From: Oscillospiraceae bacterium
GTDB taxonomy: Bacteria > Bacillota > Clostridia > Oscillospirales > Ruminococcaceae
Assembly (NCBI GenBank): GCA_021200775.1
Contig: JAJQGB010000004.1
Span: 248,001-312,000 of the forward strand
Length of the DNA: 64,000 bases
Reading direction: 5' to 3'
Shown here: positions 38,650 through 48,958 of the stretch, in pieces
How the letters are laid out: each line of letters begins with the position of its first letter
Numbering within the stretch: the stretch's first letter is position 1
The notes under the pieces: generated by a model
What the model saw: only the letters and a program-made list of their open reading frames with translations
Database searches by the model: none
Told to the model about the DNA's origin: nothing
Position numbers and translations under genes: made by a program

Positions 38650-41595
38650 ATGAAAAAAACTCTTTCCGTTTTATTATCTCTGGTACTTCTATTTACAACA
38701 GTCTTTCCGTATAGCGGAACGGCTTTGATTGTGTTTGCCGACGACGAAATTTCTGAAGAAGAGACTGTAGAAACCACTGAAACCGCCGAGATAATCACAG
38801 CCGCAACTGCTGAGGACGTCTTTTCATTTCCTGACGATATGCGGGCTACTTACATAACCATCGGTTACGACTTCTTCACTGATATAGACCAGACGGCAGA
38901 TGTCACTTCGGAAGAAATAAACGAAATTTTCTCGAATTTAGAGAGCTACGGCTTCAACACAATTATCATCAATACGAGCTATGAAGGCGTTATATACTAT
39001 GAAATTGACGCAAAAGTTTATCTGAACGGCTCGCCACTGGACATGCTTATTGAGACGGCAAGAAGTCTCAATTACTACGTCTATATCACCTTTGATTTGG
39101 GAGACGCAATAGAGGCAAACGAACTCGAAACAGTTAGCGACAGAATCGATTATCTCTCGCAATGTGCCCACAAGCTCACAAATAAATATCTCATCGACGG
39201 AATTTTAATTGACGGTTACTACGCCGATATCGATGAAAACAGCTACGAGAATTATCTTAAATACGGTTCAGGAATAGGTTATGAAAACTGGCTTTTAGAT
39301 AACAGCGAATACATATTCAAGCTCGTCAGCAACGCCATTCACTCTACCAGCAATACTGTAGCTGTAGGTTTAGCCGCTACAAACGCTTGGATGAACGATG
39401 GAAATAATCCCGAAGGCTCCGATACAAAGGACGATTTCGAGGCTCTGGCAGATGGATATTCCGACACAAGGGCTTATGTTCAAAATGGCTATGCCGATTT
39501 TGTTATTGTAACTTGCTACGGCGGGCTTCAATCGGTTGAACTCAACTTTACAAGCATTATCTCATGGTGGAATGAGCTTGCCGAAGCAAACGATATTCCG
39601 ATGTTCATAAGCCATGCAAATGACAGAATAAGTACTTCTGATACCTCCTGGGCTTCCGACCAGATTCTGAAACAATTAGAAGAGTGTGCCGACTATTCGG
39701 CGTATCAGGGAAGTGTCTTCCGCTCTTATGAATCACTCGTTAAAAACGTCGGAAGCAGTACCGATGCACTTGTCAAGTACTATGACGGTCTCATCGACAC
39801 TGATTCTCTCTATACACAATTAGAGATGGTTCTTCCCACGAAGACAAACTATACAACATACGAAACTACCGTCAAATTCCAAGGCACCTACGACTCCAAC
39901 TTCGACGTATACTTCAACGGCGATATTATAACACTTAACGAAGCAGGCAACTTCTACTTTGAGGAAGAGCTTGAAGTCGGTGTGAACACATTTACCTTCC
40001 AGAATAAAGCCAACACCGTAACCTACAAGATTACCCGTAAAGTAGACGTTATCCAGTCGGTTGAGCCGGAAGAGGGAACAACCATGAACGTCGAAGGCTC
40101 GACGAAGATTTCGATTAGCGTAACCGCATACTCAGGTTCTACTGTTACGGCAACCCTGGATGGCAAGACTATCACCCTCACTGAGCAGACATCAGGTTCT
40201 GATGACCTCGACGAAAACTCCAGCTACGCTATATTCACCGGTTACCTCGAAGCGCCGGAAGGAATTGTTGGCGAAGAGCAGGATTTGGGCTACATCTATA
40301 TCAGCGGCAACTACAGGGATCTCAGTTATGAAGATGTTACAGCGGCAAAAGTCATTGTTAATGCAATTTCTCCGACAGCCGAAGCTACTCAGCTTGTTGT
40401 TGTAAAGAATGATAATACTTTAGCTTATGACTACTACACGACCGATGCGGTCGCAGTTCCTACTTCTCCGAGACTCCCGGCAGGAACAATTGACGTGCTT
40501 GTAAACGAAGTCACATACAGCGTCACTTCTGAAGGCGTAAGCCAGACCGTCAAGTACTATCTGACCGGTTCGGGACTCCGACTGAAAGCTTCCGACTGCA
40601 CACTTGTCGACGGCTATACAATCGTAAACAACTCGATAGCTTCAACGGCTTCGTACCAGAATAGCGATGGCGACACGGTTCTGACGTTCAATCTCGATTA
40701 CCAGACACCATTTACTATTTCCTATTCGCCGCTGACGTTCGGAACTGGAGTAAGCGGAACATACTCAGTAAGCAGTTTCAGCGCAGACTATGTCATAATC
40801 ACGTTTGACTACGTCACAAGCTATATAGGGCTTCCGACATTCAGTTCCGATTCACTGTTCAGCAGTGCCGAATGGCAGACGGTGACGGTAAACGGTGAGA
40901 CAAAGATACAGTTGAAACTGAAGCTCAGAAAGAGTGGAGTATTCGCCGGATATTCAGCAGATTATGACGATGCTGGAAACCTGACATTCACATTCAACGG
41001 CTATAATTCAACCCTTGCCGGTGCCGTAATTGTTGTCGACCCGGGACATGGATACAATACTAGTTCTACTACTCTGGACCCGGGCGCAGTAGGACATGTT
41101 GTAGAAAGAGTAATAAACCTTGCAATCGCCAAGCTTCTTGTTTCAAAACTTCAAGCCGCAGGTGCAACCGTTTTCATGATTCCGAGTGACACGACATACA
41201 TCAGTGTTTACGACCGCTCGGAATATGCCAGAAAATATGACCCCGACCTATATATCTCAATACACTGCAATAGCGTGACAAACGGAGAAGGAGTGCGAGG
41301 AGTTGAAGCCTACTACTTCACGCCATTCTCAGAGCCGATTGCCAGCCTTGTAGCGGAAAAAATGGCAGAATACTACGAGGATTATGTCTATAAAGACGGC
41401 AAGAGCCGGAACAGAGGAGCGAAATATAACTACTTTGCTGTAACTCTTGAACAGGAATTTCCGTCAATCTTAGTCGAGTGTGGCTTCGTCACAGACTATA
41501 CAGAAGCTATGGCACTCAACGATTCTACAGTGCAAAGTGGACTTGCGGACGCTATTGTCGAAGCAATTGAAGAATACTTTGCCGCAAATCGATGA
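38650..41595 (+). CDS. Secreted multidomain protein: GHL10-like domain plus C-terminal N-acetylmuramoyl-L-alanine amidase (Amidase_3)
   Basis: N-terminal FNTIIINTSYEGVIYY / DGILIDGYYAD barrel motifs; C-terminal IVVDPGHGYN, DLYISIHCNS, ILVECGFVTDYTEAM. Confidence 0.85.
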   Translation: MKKTLSVLLSLVLLFTTVFPYSGTALIVFADDEISEEETVETTETAEIITAATAEDVFSFPDDMRATYITIGYDFFTDIDQTADVTSEEINEIFSNLESYGFNTIIINTSYEGVIYYEIDAKVYLNGSPLDMLIETARSLNYYVYITFDLGDAIEANELETVSDRIDYLSQCAHKLTNKYLIDGILIDGYYADIDENSYENYLKYGSGIGYENWLLDNSEYIFKLVSNAIHSTSNTVAVGLAATNAWMNDGNNPEGSDTKDDFEALADGYSDTRAYVQNGYADFVIVTCYGGLQSVELNFTSIISWWNELAEANDIPMFISHANDRISTSDTSWASDQILKQLEECADYSAYQGSVFRSYESLVKNVGSSTDALVKYYDGLIDTDSLYTQLEMVLPTKTNYTTYETTVKFQGTYDSNFDVYFNGDIITLNEAGNFYFEEELEVGVNTFTFQNKANTVTYKITRKVDVIQSVEPEEGTTMNVEGSTKISISVTAYSGSTVTATLDGKTITLTEQTSGSDDLDENSSYAIFTGYLEAPEGIVGEEQDLGYIYISGNYRDLSYEDVTAAKVIVNAISPTAEATQLVVVKNDNTLAYDYYTTDAVAVPTSPRLPAGTIDVLVNEVTYSVTSEGVSQTVKYYLTGSGLRLKASDCTLVDGYTIVNNSIASTASYQNSDGDTVLTFNLDYQTPFTISYSPLTFGTGVSGTYSVSSFSADYVIITFDYVTSYIGLPTFSSDSLFSSAEWQTVTVNGETKIQLKLKLRKSGVFAGYSADYDDAGNLTFTFNGYNSTLAGAVIVVDPGHGYNTSSTTLDPGAVGHVVERVINLAIAKLLVSKLQAAGATVFMIPSDTTYISVYDRSEYARKYDPDLYISIHCNSVTNGEGVRGVEAYYFTPFSEPIASLVAEKMAEYYEDYVYKDGKSRNRGAKYNYFAVTLEQEFPSILVECGFVTDYTEAMALNDSTVQSGLADAIVEAIEEYFAANR

Positions 41596-41665
41596 AAAAT
41601 ACTTGAAATCCTGCGATGTATGTTGTATAATAGCAGGTAATAAGGTTTCCAAAGGAGGACTAACC

Positions 41666-42514
41666 GTGTATAAAATTTTAGAAAAACGCGAGCTCAATGA
41701 TTCAGTTACACTCATGGTGATAGACGCTCCGCTGATTGCCAAAAAGGTAAAAGCCGGACAGTTTATCATCTTCAGAACTGATGAGATGGGCGAAAGAATC
41801 CCGCTGACCGTAGCAGACTACGACCGCGAGAAGGGGACAATCACAATCATCTTCCAGAAGGTCGGAAAATCGACTTATCAGCTCGGCACAATGGAGCAGG
41901 GCGACAGCATCCTTGACGTAGTAGGACCGCTTGGCGTTGCTTCAGAGTTTGGCGAAAATGTCAAGCACGCCTGCGTTATTGGCGGCGGTGTTGGTTGCGC
42001 TATAGCATATCCTTCTGCAAAGGCACTTCATAACATGGGCGTTAAGGTTGACATTATCGCCGGTTTCAGAAGCAAGGACATCGTTATCCTTGAAGATGAG
42101 ATGAAAGCTGTCTGCGACAATTATTACATCACAACTGACGACGGTACTTACGGCAAGAAGGGCTTTGTCACAAACCAGCTTCAGGAACTCATTGATAACG
42201 GCGAGCAGTATGACCTCGTTATCGCAATCGGTCCTGTTCCTATGATGAAGTTCGTCTGCGGCGTTACCCGTCCTTACAATATCAAGACTATGGTTTCCCT
42301 CAATCCTATCATGATTGACGGCACCGGAATGTGTGGCGGATGCAGAGTTACTGTTGGCGGCAAGACCAAGTATGCTTGCGTTGACGGTCCTGACTTCGAC
42401 GGATTTGAAGTTGACTTCAACGAGCTTATGAGAAGAAACTCTGCTTACAGAGAGCAGGAAGCTCACGATAAAGAACACATTTGCAGATTAACAGGAGGAG
42501 TCAGACATGCCTAA
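41666..42514 (+). CDS. nfnA: Sulfide/dihydroorotate dehydrogenase-like FAD/NAD-binding protein (NfnA type)
   Basis: GTG start after GGAGG; FAD/NAD-binding domains; C-terminal MCGGCRVTVGGKTKYACVDGPDFDGFEVDF. Confidence 0.9.
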   Translation: MYKILEKRELNDSVTLMVIDAPLIAKKVKAGQFIIFRTDEMGERIPLTVADYDREKGTITIIFQKVGKSTYQLGTMEQGDSILDVVGPLGVASEFGENVKHACVIGGGVGCAIAYPSAKALHNMGVKVDIIAGFRSKDIVILEDEMKAVCDNYYITTDDGTYGKKGFVTNQLQELIDNGEQYDLVIAIGPVPMMKFVCGVTRPYNIKTMVSLNPIMIDGTGMCGGCRVTVGGKTKYACVDGPDFDGFEVDFNELMRRNSAYREQEAHDKEHICRLTGGVRHA

Positions 42515-43889
42515 TATGCAAGCTCAGAAAACACCCATTACCGAGCAGGATCCTAAGGTAAGGGCAAGAAACTTTAAAGAAGTATGCTTGGGCTATACAG
42601 CCGAAGAAGCTATGAACGAGGCGGCAAGATGCCTTAACTGCAAGAACAGACCTTGCGTTAGCGGATGCCCCGTCAGCGTTAAGATTCCTGACTTTTTGGC
42701 TCAGGTCAAGGAAGGCAATTTTGAAGAAGCTTATAAGATTATTACCTCTACAAACGGTCTTCCCGCAGTAAGCGGTCGTGTATGCCCGCAGGAAAGCCAG
42801 TGCGAAGGCAAATGCGTAAGAGGAATCAAGGGTGAGCCTGTTGCAATCGGCAAGCTCGAAAGATTCTGCGCTGACTACATGGCTGACAAGAAGCTTGAAC
42901 AGGAAAAGGCTGAGCCCAACGGCATCAAGGTTGCGGTTGTTGGTTCCGGACCCAGTGGTCTTACCTGTGCCGCTGACCTTGCAAAGCTTGGCTACAGCGT
43001 AACTATTTTCGAAGCATTCCACACTGCTGGTGGCGTTCTGATGTATGGTATTCCTGAATTCAGACTTCCTAAGGCTACCGTTCAGCACGAAGTTGACAAC
43101 CTGAAGGCTCTCGGTGTTGAAATCAAGACCGACATGGTTATCGGTAAGATTCTTTCTATCGACGAAATCATGGAAATGGGCTACAAGGCTGTATTTGTAG
43201 GAACCGGTGCTGGTCTTCCTAACTTTATGAACATTCCCGGCGAGTCACTCGTAGGTGTATTCTCCGCTAACGAATATCTTACAAGAATCAACCTCATGAA
43301 AGGCTACCTCGAAGAATATGATACACCTGTCCGCAAGTACAACTCTGTTGCAGTTGTCGGTGGCGGTAATGTTGCTATGGATGCCGCACGTTGCGCTATG
43401 CGTCTCGGTGCTGAGCATGTTTACGTTATCTATCGTCGTTCTGAAGCAGAAATGCCTGCAAGAAAAGAAGAAGTACACCACGCCAAGGAAGAGGGAATCG
43501 AGTTCCTGTTCCTCAACAATCCTACCGAAATCCTCGGCGACGAGAACGGTGCCGTAAACGGAATCAAGTGCGTTAAGATGGAACTCGGCGAGCCGGATGC
43601 AGGCGGAAGACGTTCTGTAAAGGCTATTCCTGATTCCGAGTTTACAATTCCGATTGATGCTTGCATTATGGCTATTGGTACTTCTCCTAATCCGCTTATC
43701 CGTTCTACCACTACTGGTCTTGAAGCTAACAAGCACGGTTGCCTCGTTGTCAATGAGGACATGCTCACCACCAAGGAAGGCGTTTACGCCGGCGGCGATG
43801 CTGTAACAGGTGCTGCTACCGTTATCCTCGCTATGGGCGCTGGCAAGACTGCCGCTAAGGCAATGGACGAATACATCAAGTCACTTTGA
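42507..43889 (+). CDS. nfnB: NADPH-dependent glutamate synthase small subunit/NfnB
   Basis: CLNCKNRPCVSGCPVSVKIPDF; VGSGPSGLTCAADLAKLGYSVTIFEA. Confidence 0.93.
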   Translation: MPNMQAQKTPITEQDPKVRARNFKEVCLGYTAEEAMNEAARCLNCKNRPCVSGCPVSVKIPDFLAQVKEGNFEEAYKIITSTNGLPAVSGRVCPQESQCEGKCVRGIKGEPVAIGKLERFCADYMADKKLEQEKAEPNGIKVAVVGSGPSGLTCAADLAKLGYSVTIFEAFHTAGGVLMYGIPEFRLPKATVQHEVDNLKALGVEIKTDMVIGKILSIDEIMEMGYKAVFVGTGAGLPNFMNIPGESLVGVFSANEYLTRINLMKGYLEEYDTPVRKYNSVAVVGGGNVAMDAARCAMRLGAEHVYVIYRRSEAEMPARKEEVHHAKEEGIEFLFLNNPTEILGDENGAVNGIKCVKMELGEPDAGGRRSVKAIPDSEFTIPIDACIMAIGTSPNPLIRSTTTGLEANKHGCLVVNEDMLTTKEGVYAGGDAVTGAATVILAMGAGKTAAKAMDEYIKSL

Positions 43890-43933
43890 TTTTAGTATCA
43901 AGGACTGCGAATTAACCCTTAGAGGAGGATACA

Positions 43934-44383
43934 ATGTCAACAGCACTATTAACACTTCTTACGTCCGATACATCGACAACAACTACTTCAGCCATGGGAT
44001 GGTCATCAATCATCTGGATGGTAGTAATCCTCGTTGTATTCTACTTCATCCTTATAAGACCTCAGCGTAAAAAGGACAAGCAGGATGCAGAGATGAGAAA
44101 GAACCTTCAGCTTGGTGACGAGGTTGTCACTGCAGGAGGAATTGTAGGTATCATCTGCAAGATTGAAGAAGAGACCGTTGTTATTGAGACCGGTGGAGAC
44201 AGAAGCAGACTCAGAGTAAGACGCTGGGCAATCTCACAGAATCTCGATGCAGAGAAGGAAGCGGCAGCTGCTAAGAACGCTAAGTCAGCTCCCGCAAAGG
44301 ACAAGAAGAAAGACAAAAAGTCCGACAAGAAGGAAGATTCAAAGTCCGAGAGCACGGCTTCCGAGTCGGATTCAAAGAAGTAA
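43934..44383 (+). CDS. yajC: Preprotein translocase subunit YajC
   Basis: FYFILIRPQRKKDKQ...LQLGDEVVTAGGIVGIICKI. Confidence 0.94.
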   Translation: MSTALLTLLTSDTSTTTTSAMGWSSIIWMVVILVVFYFILIRPQRKKDKQDAEMRKNLQLGDEVVTAGGIVGIICKIEEETVVIETGGDRSRLRVRRWAISQNLDAEKEAAAAKNAKSAPAKDKKKDKKSDKKEDSKSESTASESDSKK

Positions 44384-44410
44384 TAAACGACTTGTTTTGA
44401 CTTCTAACTG

Positions 44411-44460
44411 AATATCCCTCCGAATACTGTTTACTATGCAGTGTTCGGAGGGTTTTCTTT
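44411..44460 (+). terminator. Rho-independent terminator
   Basis: CCCTCCGAATACTG...CAGTGTTCGGAGGGTTTTCTTT. Confidence 0.85.
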
Positions 44461-44832
44461 ATGCAATTTTATAAAAAAGGAGTAATCGCAGGGCTTTTGT
44501 CACTGCTTGGATTTGTGGTAACTTCAACAATACTCTTTGGAACTATAATGACACTCACAGATATCTCTGACGAAATAGTGAGAATTGCAGGAACTCTCAT
44601 ATTATCTGTGGGTTGTTTTATAGCGAGCTATGTCTCTACACAGATAATAAGAAACAATGGGATTCTACAAGGCTTGATTATCTGTGGAATAGTGTCGTCT
44701 GTACTACTCGTAATCAGTCTTATCGTCAACAGTACGCTCACTATAACCTGCTTTGAAAAAATAGTATGCTGTACGCTTTTATCTATGATTGGCGGAATCA
44801 AAGGCATCAATACCAGAAAGACTGGAAAATAA
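44461..44832 (+). CDS. TIGR04086-like membrane protein
   Basis: About 120 aa, four hydrophobic segments, next to yajC. Confidence 0.7.
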   Translation: MQFYKKGVIAGLLSLLGFVVTSTILFGTIMTLTDISDEIVRIAGTLILSVGCFIASYVSTQIIRNNGILQGLIICGIVSSVLLVISLIVNSTLTITCFEKIVCCTLLSMIGGIKGINTRKTGK

Positions 44833-44896
44833 TCCGCATATCAGAAGATTTACTCTCATAGAATTGGACAGGCAATGAAAAAGGAGAAGCTGAAAA

Positions 44897-45799
44897 ATGA
44901 ACGGATTTAAGAGCGCAACAGAGCTTCTTCAGCCAAAGCTCCGCACAAGCTTCGAGAAGCTGTCGATAGCAGATATTGACACTATAAACGAAATAAGGCT
45001 TAGACTCGGAAAGCACGTCTCCGTCTCTACTACAAATGGCAATCAATTCATAACAGAGACTGGTGAGCTAACTGACGATAGTACTTTTTCGCTTATGACC
45101 GAGTCGTCTGACATTGAATACGCTTTCAAAAATGCCTTTTCTTATTCACTTCACAGCTATTCAAAAGAACTTTCTATGGGCTATATAACAGTAGGAAACG
45201 GCAATAGGGTAGGGATTTGCGGAACTGCTGTAACAAACGCAAGCGACTTCAGAAATGTCGAAACCATCAAGTACATTTCGTCAATTAACATACGTATAGC
45301 AAGGGAAAAGCGAGGCTTTGCGGAGAAGCTCATAAACAGGTGTCAGGGACCAGTAGGAATTCTCATTATAGGAGCACCGGCAACCGGCAAAACGACGCTT
45401 CTTCGGGATGTTACAAGAATTTTAGGCTCCCGATGCAGAGTATCCCTCATAGACGAGCAAAACGAAATCTCGGCAACCCATAGGGACATAGCCCAGAATG
45501 ACATAGGAGAGCTTACCGACGTATTCGTAGGATATCCAAAACATATAGGCATATCAACAGCCGTCAGAGTAATGTCACCGGATGTGTTAGTTGTTGATGA
45601 GATAGGCTCCGACAAAGAGCTGAAGGCTCTAGAATTCGCCTTACATTCAGGAGTTACGCTTATTACTGCCGTTCACTCGGAAAGCCTCGAAGAAGCCGTA
45701 ATGAAGCGGATAGTGAGAGCTTTGCTTCGGGAAAACGCTTTTCAGTATGTGGCTGTGCTCAATAAAAATTATGAATATGAGATTGTGAAAATTGATTAG
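44897..45799 (+). CDS. spoIIIAA: Stage III sporulation protein AA
   Basis: GAPATGKTTLLRDVTRIL; SLIDEQNEIS; operon context. Confidence 0.95.
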   Translation: MNGFKSATELLQPKLRTSFEKLSIADIDTINEIRLRLGKHVSVSTTNGNQFITETGELTDDSTFSLMTESSDIEYAFKNAFSYSLHSYSKELSMGYITVGNGNRVGICGTAVTNASDFRNVETIKYISSINIRIAREKRGFAEKLINRCQGPVGILIIGAPATGKTTLLRDVTRILGSRCRVSLIDEQNEISATHRDIAQNDIGELTDVFVGYPKHIGISTAVRVMSPDVLVVDEIGSDKELKALEFALHSGVTLITAVHSESLEEAVMKRIVRALLRENAFQYVAVLNKNYEYEIVKID

Positions 45800-46280
45800 A
45801 CTTCTTCTGAACTCAGCTATTGTGGTTTCATGCTTTCTGATATCACTTGAAAAACTCAACTCAGAAAGGCGGAAGATTCAGATTGCGAAAGAGCTTGAAA
45901 ACGTAATTTTCCAGCTTGAAGCTCTTATAAAGTACGGTTCTTATGACGTATACCAGCTATGTGAACGCTGTTTTTCGGACGTCACGGCTTTTGACGCCGG
46001 AAGCTTTGTAGAAATCAAGGATAGTTTCTCCGAAAGCTTTTTAAAAGCCTGCGAAAAATCGCTTGAAACTGCTGACAAGAGCACAAAGTCGGCATTCATG
46101 AAAATAGCGGATTTTCTCGGAATGTTTGAATCAGATACGCAGATTGCCGGTCTTGAAAACGTGCTTGAAGAGATAAAAAGCAGAAGAATAGCTATGGAAA
46201 ATGAGCTTGCGGCTAAGAGAAAAATCTATCTTTGCCTTGGGGCATTTTCGGGAATAGTTATATGTTTGGTTTTAATGTGA
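45792..46280 (+). CDS. spoIIIAB: Stage III sporulation protein AB
   Basis: Operon position and membrane/helical pattern; TTG start. Confidence 0.88.
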   Translation: MIRLLLNSAIVVSCFLISLEKLNSERRKIQIAKELENVIFQLEALIKYGSYDVYQLCERCFSDVTAFDAGSFVEIKDSFSESFLKACEKSLETADKSTKSAFMKIADFLGMFESDTQIAGLENVLEEIKSRRIAMENELAAKRKIYLCLGAFSGIVICLVLM

Positions 46281-46288
46281 GGTAGCTT

Positions 46289-46483
46289 ATGGATGTTGAT
46301 TTGATATTCAAGATTGCGGGAGTAGGAATAATCGTGGCGGTTCTGAGTCAGCTTATGAAGCGTTCCGAACGTGACGAGCAGGCTCTGATGATTACAATTG
46401 CCGGTCTTGTCGTCGTCATGCTGATGCTTGTAAGTGAAATCGCCGAGCTATTCGACACCGTCAAGAGCACATTCGGATTTTAG
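46289..46483 (+). CDS. spoIIIAC: Stage III sporulation protein AC
   Basis: 64-aa two-TM protein DLIFKIAGVGIIVAVLSQLMKRSERDEQ. Confidence 0.93.
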   Translation: MDVDLIFKIAGVGIIVAVLSQLMKRSERDEQALMITIAGLVVVMLMLVSEIAELFDTVKSTFGF

Positions 46484-46503
46484 ATTAGAAATGGATTACG
46501 GAC

Positions 46504-46896
46504 GTGGATATTCTTGCTATAGCGGCACTCTGCATAGTTACAGCCATAATCGCAAAGACAATTCAGCCTACAAATCAGGACATTGCGATTGTCATCACAA
46601 TTGCCGGTGTAGCGGCAGTAGCCTTCTCGATTATCGGAACAATCTCCGACGTGCTCTACGAGGTTCAGAACCTGGCAGGCATTTCAGACATAAGTGGCTC
46701 GTATATCTCGATAGTTTTCCGCGTCCTGGGAATATGCTATGTATGTGAGATTTCATCATCGTGTTGCAGAGATTGCGGAGAAAGTGCGCTTGCAAGCATA
46801 ATTGACATAGCCGGAAGAGTCGCAGTTTCCGTAATTTGTTTGCCGCTCATAAAAAGCTTCATACAGACCATCGAAAGCATATTGGAGTTAGGATAA
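46504..46896 (+). CDS. spoIIIAD: Stage III sporulation protein AD
   Basis: Membrane protein in operon; GTG start. Confidence 0.9.
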   Translation: MDILAIAALCIVTAIIAKTIQPTNQDIAIVITIAGVAAVAFSIIGTISDVLYEVQNLAGISDISGSYISIVFRVLGICYVCEISSSCCRDCGESALASIIDIAGRVAVSVICLPLIKSFIQTIESILELG

Positions 46897-46900
46897 AAAT

Positions 46901-47989
46901 ATGGGAAGAAAAATAATTCTGTTCGTATTAATGCTTATACTACTGACACTGAAGGTTTCCGCAATCGACTATGAAAGTGAACTCGGAATAGATTTTGAGA
47001 ATTTGCAAGTCGGCGATGCAGAAGAATTCCTAGAAAACAACGAGGTCGACATATCTGATCCCGAAACCATACAAAATATTTCAGCAGGTTCAATCCTCAA
47101 CTATTTCGTTTCGGCTTTCAAATCCGCACTTAAAAAGCCTGCGAGCGTCTTTATATGCGTGCTGGTCATCTCCCTTGTAAGCGAAGCGGTGATGTCAATA
47201 TCTCAGCGTTCGGGGATCTACGGCGAGATATTCACTCTTATATGCTTCCTATGTATCACTCCGATGATAATCTCCTCGTTTTCTGATATGCTCAGTGTGA
47301 TGAAGTCACAGGAAGCATTTATGGCTTCATACATACCAATATTTGCCACTATAACTGCCGCATCAGGAAACACTGCCGGCGCTGGAGCTTACAACGCACT
47401 TGTTCTTTATGCCTCCGAAGCGGTTTCGCTGATTGCAGGACAGGTTCTGAAGCCAATATTAGTGTGTATGCTGGTTATGTCCTGCACACAAGCAGTAAAT
47501 CCCGATTTGCCAAATCTCACGGGCACTCTTAAAAGAGCTCTGACATATATTGTCGGCATCATCATGACGGTGTTCGTTGGAGTTATCGGACTTCAGACAA
47601 CAGTTGGGAGAACAGGGAACAGCATTTTGCTAAGAGCCGGAAAATATCTTGTGTCAAGCTTTGTGCCACTGATTGGAATGTCGCTATCCGAATCCTATCA
47701 GGCTGTTAGCCAGAGCCTCGGGACTCTTCGATCGGCTGTCGGAGCTCTTGGAATAGTAATAATAGTCCTGATTCTAGCTGTTCCGATTATAACAATGTGC
47801 ATTTACAGGACTACTTTTATAATTCTTGACTGGACTTGCAGTATTACAGGCTCATACAGACTGAGCGCACTTATGCGAGGAATCGGAGATGTCTACTCAC
47901 TCGGAGTAACGCTTCTGATAATATACGCTCTGATGTTCCTGATTTCAACCGGGATGATAATGCTTATAGGCAGTGAGGCATACATATGA
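46901..47989 (+). CDS. spoIIIAE: Stage III sporulation protein AE
   Basis: Multi-TM protein in operon position. Confidence 0.92.
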   Translation: MGRKIILFVLMLILLTLKVSAIDYESELGIDFENLQVGDAEEFLENNEVDISDPETIQNISAGSILNYFVSAFKSALKKPASVFICVLVISLVSEAVMSISQRSGIYGEIFTLICFLCITPMIISSFSDMLSVMKSQEAFMASYIPIFATITAASGNTAGAGAYNALVLYASEAVSLIAGQVLKPILVCMLVMSCTQAVNPDLPNLTGTLKRALTYIVGIIMTVFVGVIGLQTTVGRTGNSILLRAGKYLVSSFVPLIGMSLSESYQAVSQSLGTLRSAVGALGIVIIVLILAVPIITMCIYRTTFIILDWTCSITGSYRLSALMRGIGDVYSLGVTLLIIYALMFLISTGMIMLIGSEAYI

Positions 47990-48462
47990 CAGCTGTAAGG
48001 AATATCACCTTGACAGTCTGCATACTATCACTTGTATACATGGTTGTGATGATGCTGACACCGGATAGCTTCAAGCAGAAGATGAAGACTGTCATCTCGA
48101 TACTCACAGCCCTCACAATTGCCGGAGCAATTCTTAATATCGATTTTTCTTTTGACGAAGAAATTGACGCAGATTTGCTCTATGAATCCGATTATATCTA
48201 TAACGACTTGGTTATCTGCGAGCTTGAACAGCGCCTTGCCGACGGTATACTTCTCATATATGAGGAGAACGGCATACCGGTCGAAAAAATCTCGGTTGAA
48301 ACTAATATCGACGACGAAAACAGCATATCTATTAGTAAAATAAGCCTGGCAATCAGAGGTGAATCTGAGGCTTACGAAAGTAAAATCCGCAAAGTAACCA
48401 GGGATAAAATCGGGGAAGTAGCTCTTGAAATGAGTTTTTCGGAGGACGTAGATGAATCTTGA
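47986..48462 (+). CDS. spoIIIAF: Stage III sporulation protein AF
   Basis: Operon position; two N-terminal TMs. Confidence 0.85.
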   Translation: MTAVRNITLTVCILSLVYMVVMMLTPDSFKQKMKTVISILTALTIAGAILNIDFSFDEEIDADLLYESDYIYNDLVICELEQRLADGILLIYEENGIPVEKISVETNIDDENSISISKISLAIRGESEAYESKIRKVTRDKIGEVALEMSFSEDVDES

Positions 48463-48946
48463 CAAACTTAAAGAGAAGTTCAGGCTTTCAAGCAAACAGA
48501 TGATTTATCTTGGCGTTACGGTTCTTTCAGTTATTCTGATTCTCATGCTTAACAGCTTTGAAAGTGAAGATGAAGTTTCCGGAGATTCAGAGACAATTCC
48601 GGACGTAAGCTCAGAATATGCAGAAGAGCTCAAACTTCAGCTTGAAGAGATTATTTCAAAGATAGACGGCGTTGGTGACGTGACAGTCATGCTGACAATA
48701 GAGAGCTCGGCTTCTTATGTCTACACAACAGATATTGACAAAGACGAGCTTGAAACAAAAACAGAAACAGTTATCATCGGAAACAAGGAGGCATTGATAG
48801 AGAGAATAGATAATCCACAGGTAAGCGGTGTACTCGTAGTCTGTACAGGAGGCGATAGGGCAGTAATTCAGGAACAGGTCATAAAAGCGGTTTCGACCGT
48901 TTTGGATATACCATCAAATAAAGTTTATGTAGCAAAAAGCAACTAA
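48452..48946 (+). CDS. spoIIIAG: Stage III sporulation protein AG
   Basis: N-terminal TM and KIDGVGDVTVMLTIESSASYVY. Confidence 0.92.
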   Translation: MNLDKLKEKFRLSSKQMIYLGVTVLSVILILMLNSFESEDEVSGDSETIPDVSSEYAEELKLQLEEIISKIDGVGDVTVMLTIESSASYVYTTDIDKDELETKTETVIIGNKEALIERIDNPQVSGVLVVCTGGDRAVIQEQVIKAVSTVLDIPSNKVYVAKSN

Positions 48947-48958
48947 GGAGAGATTTCA

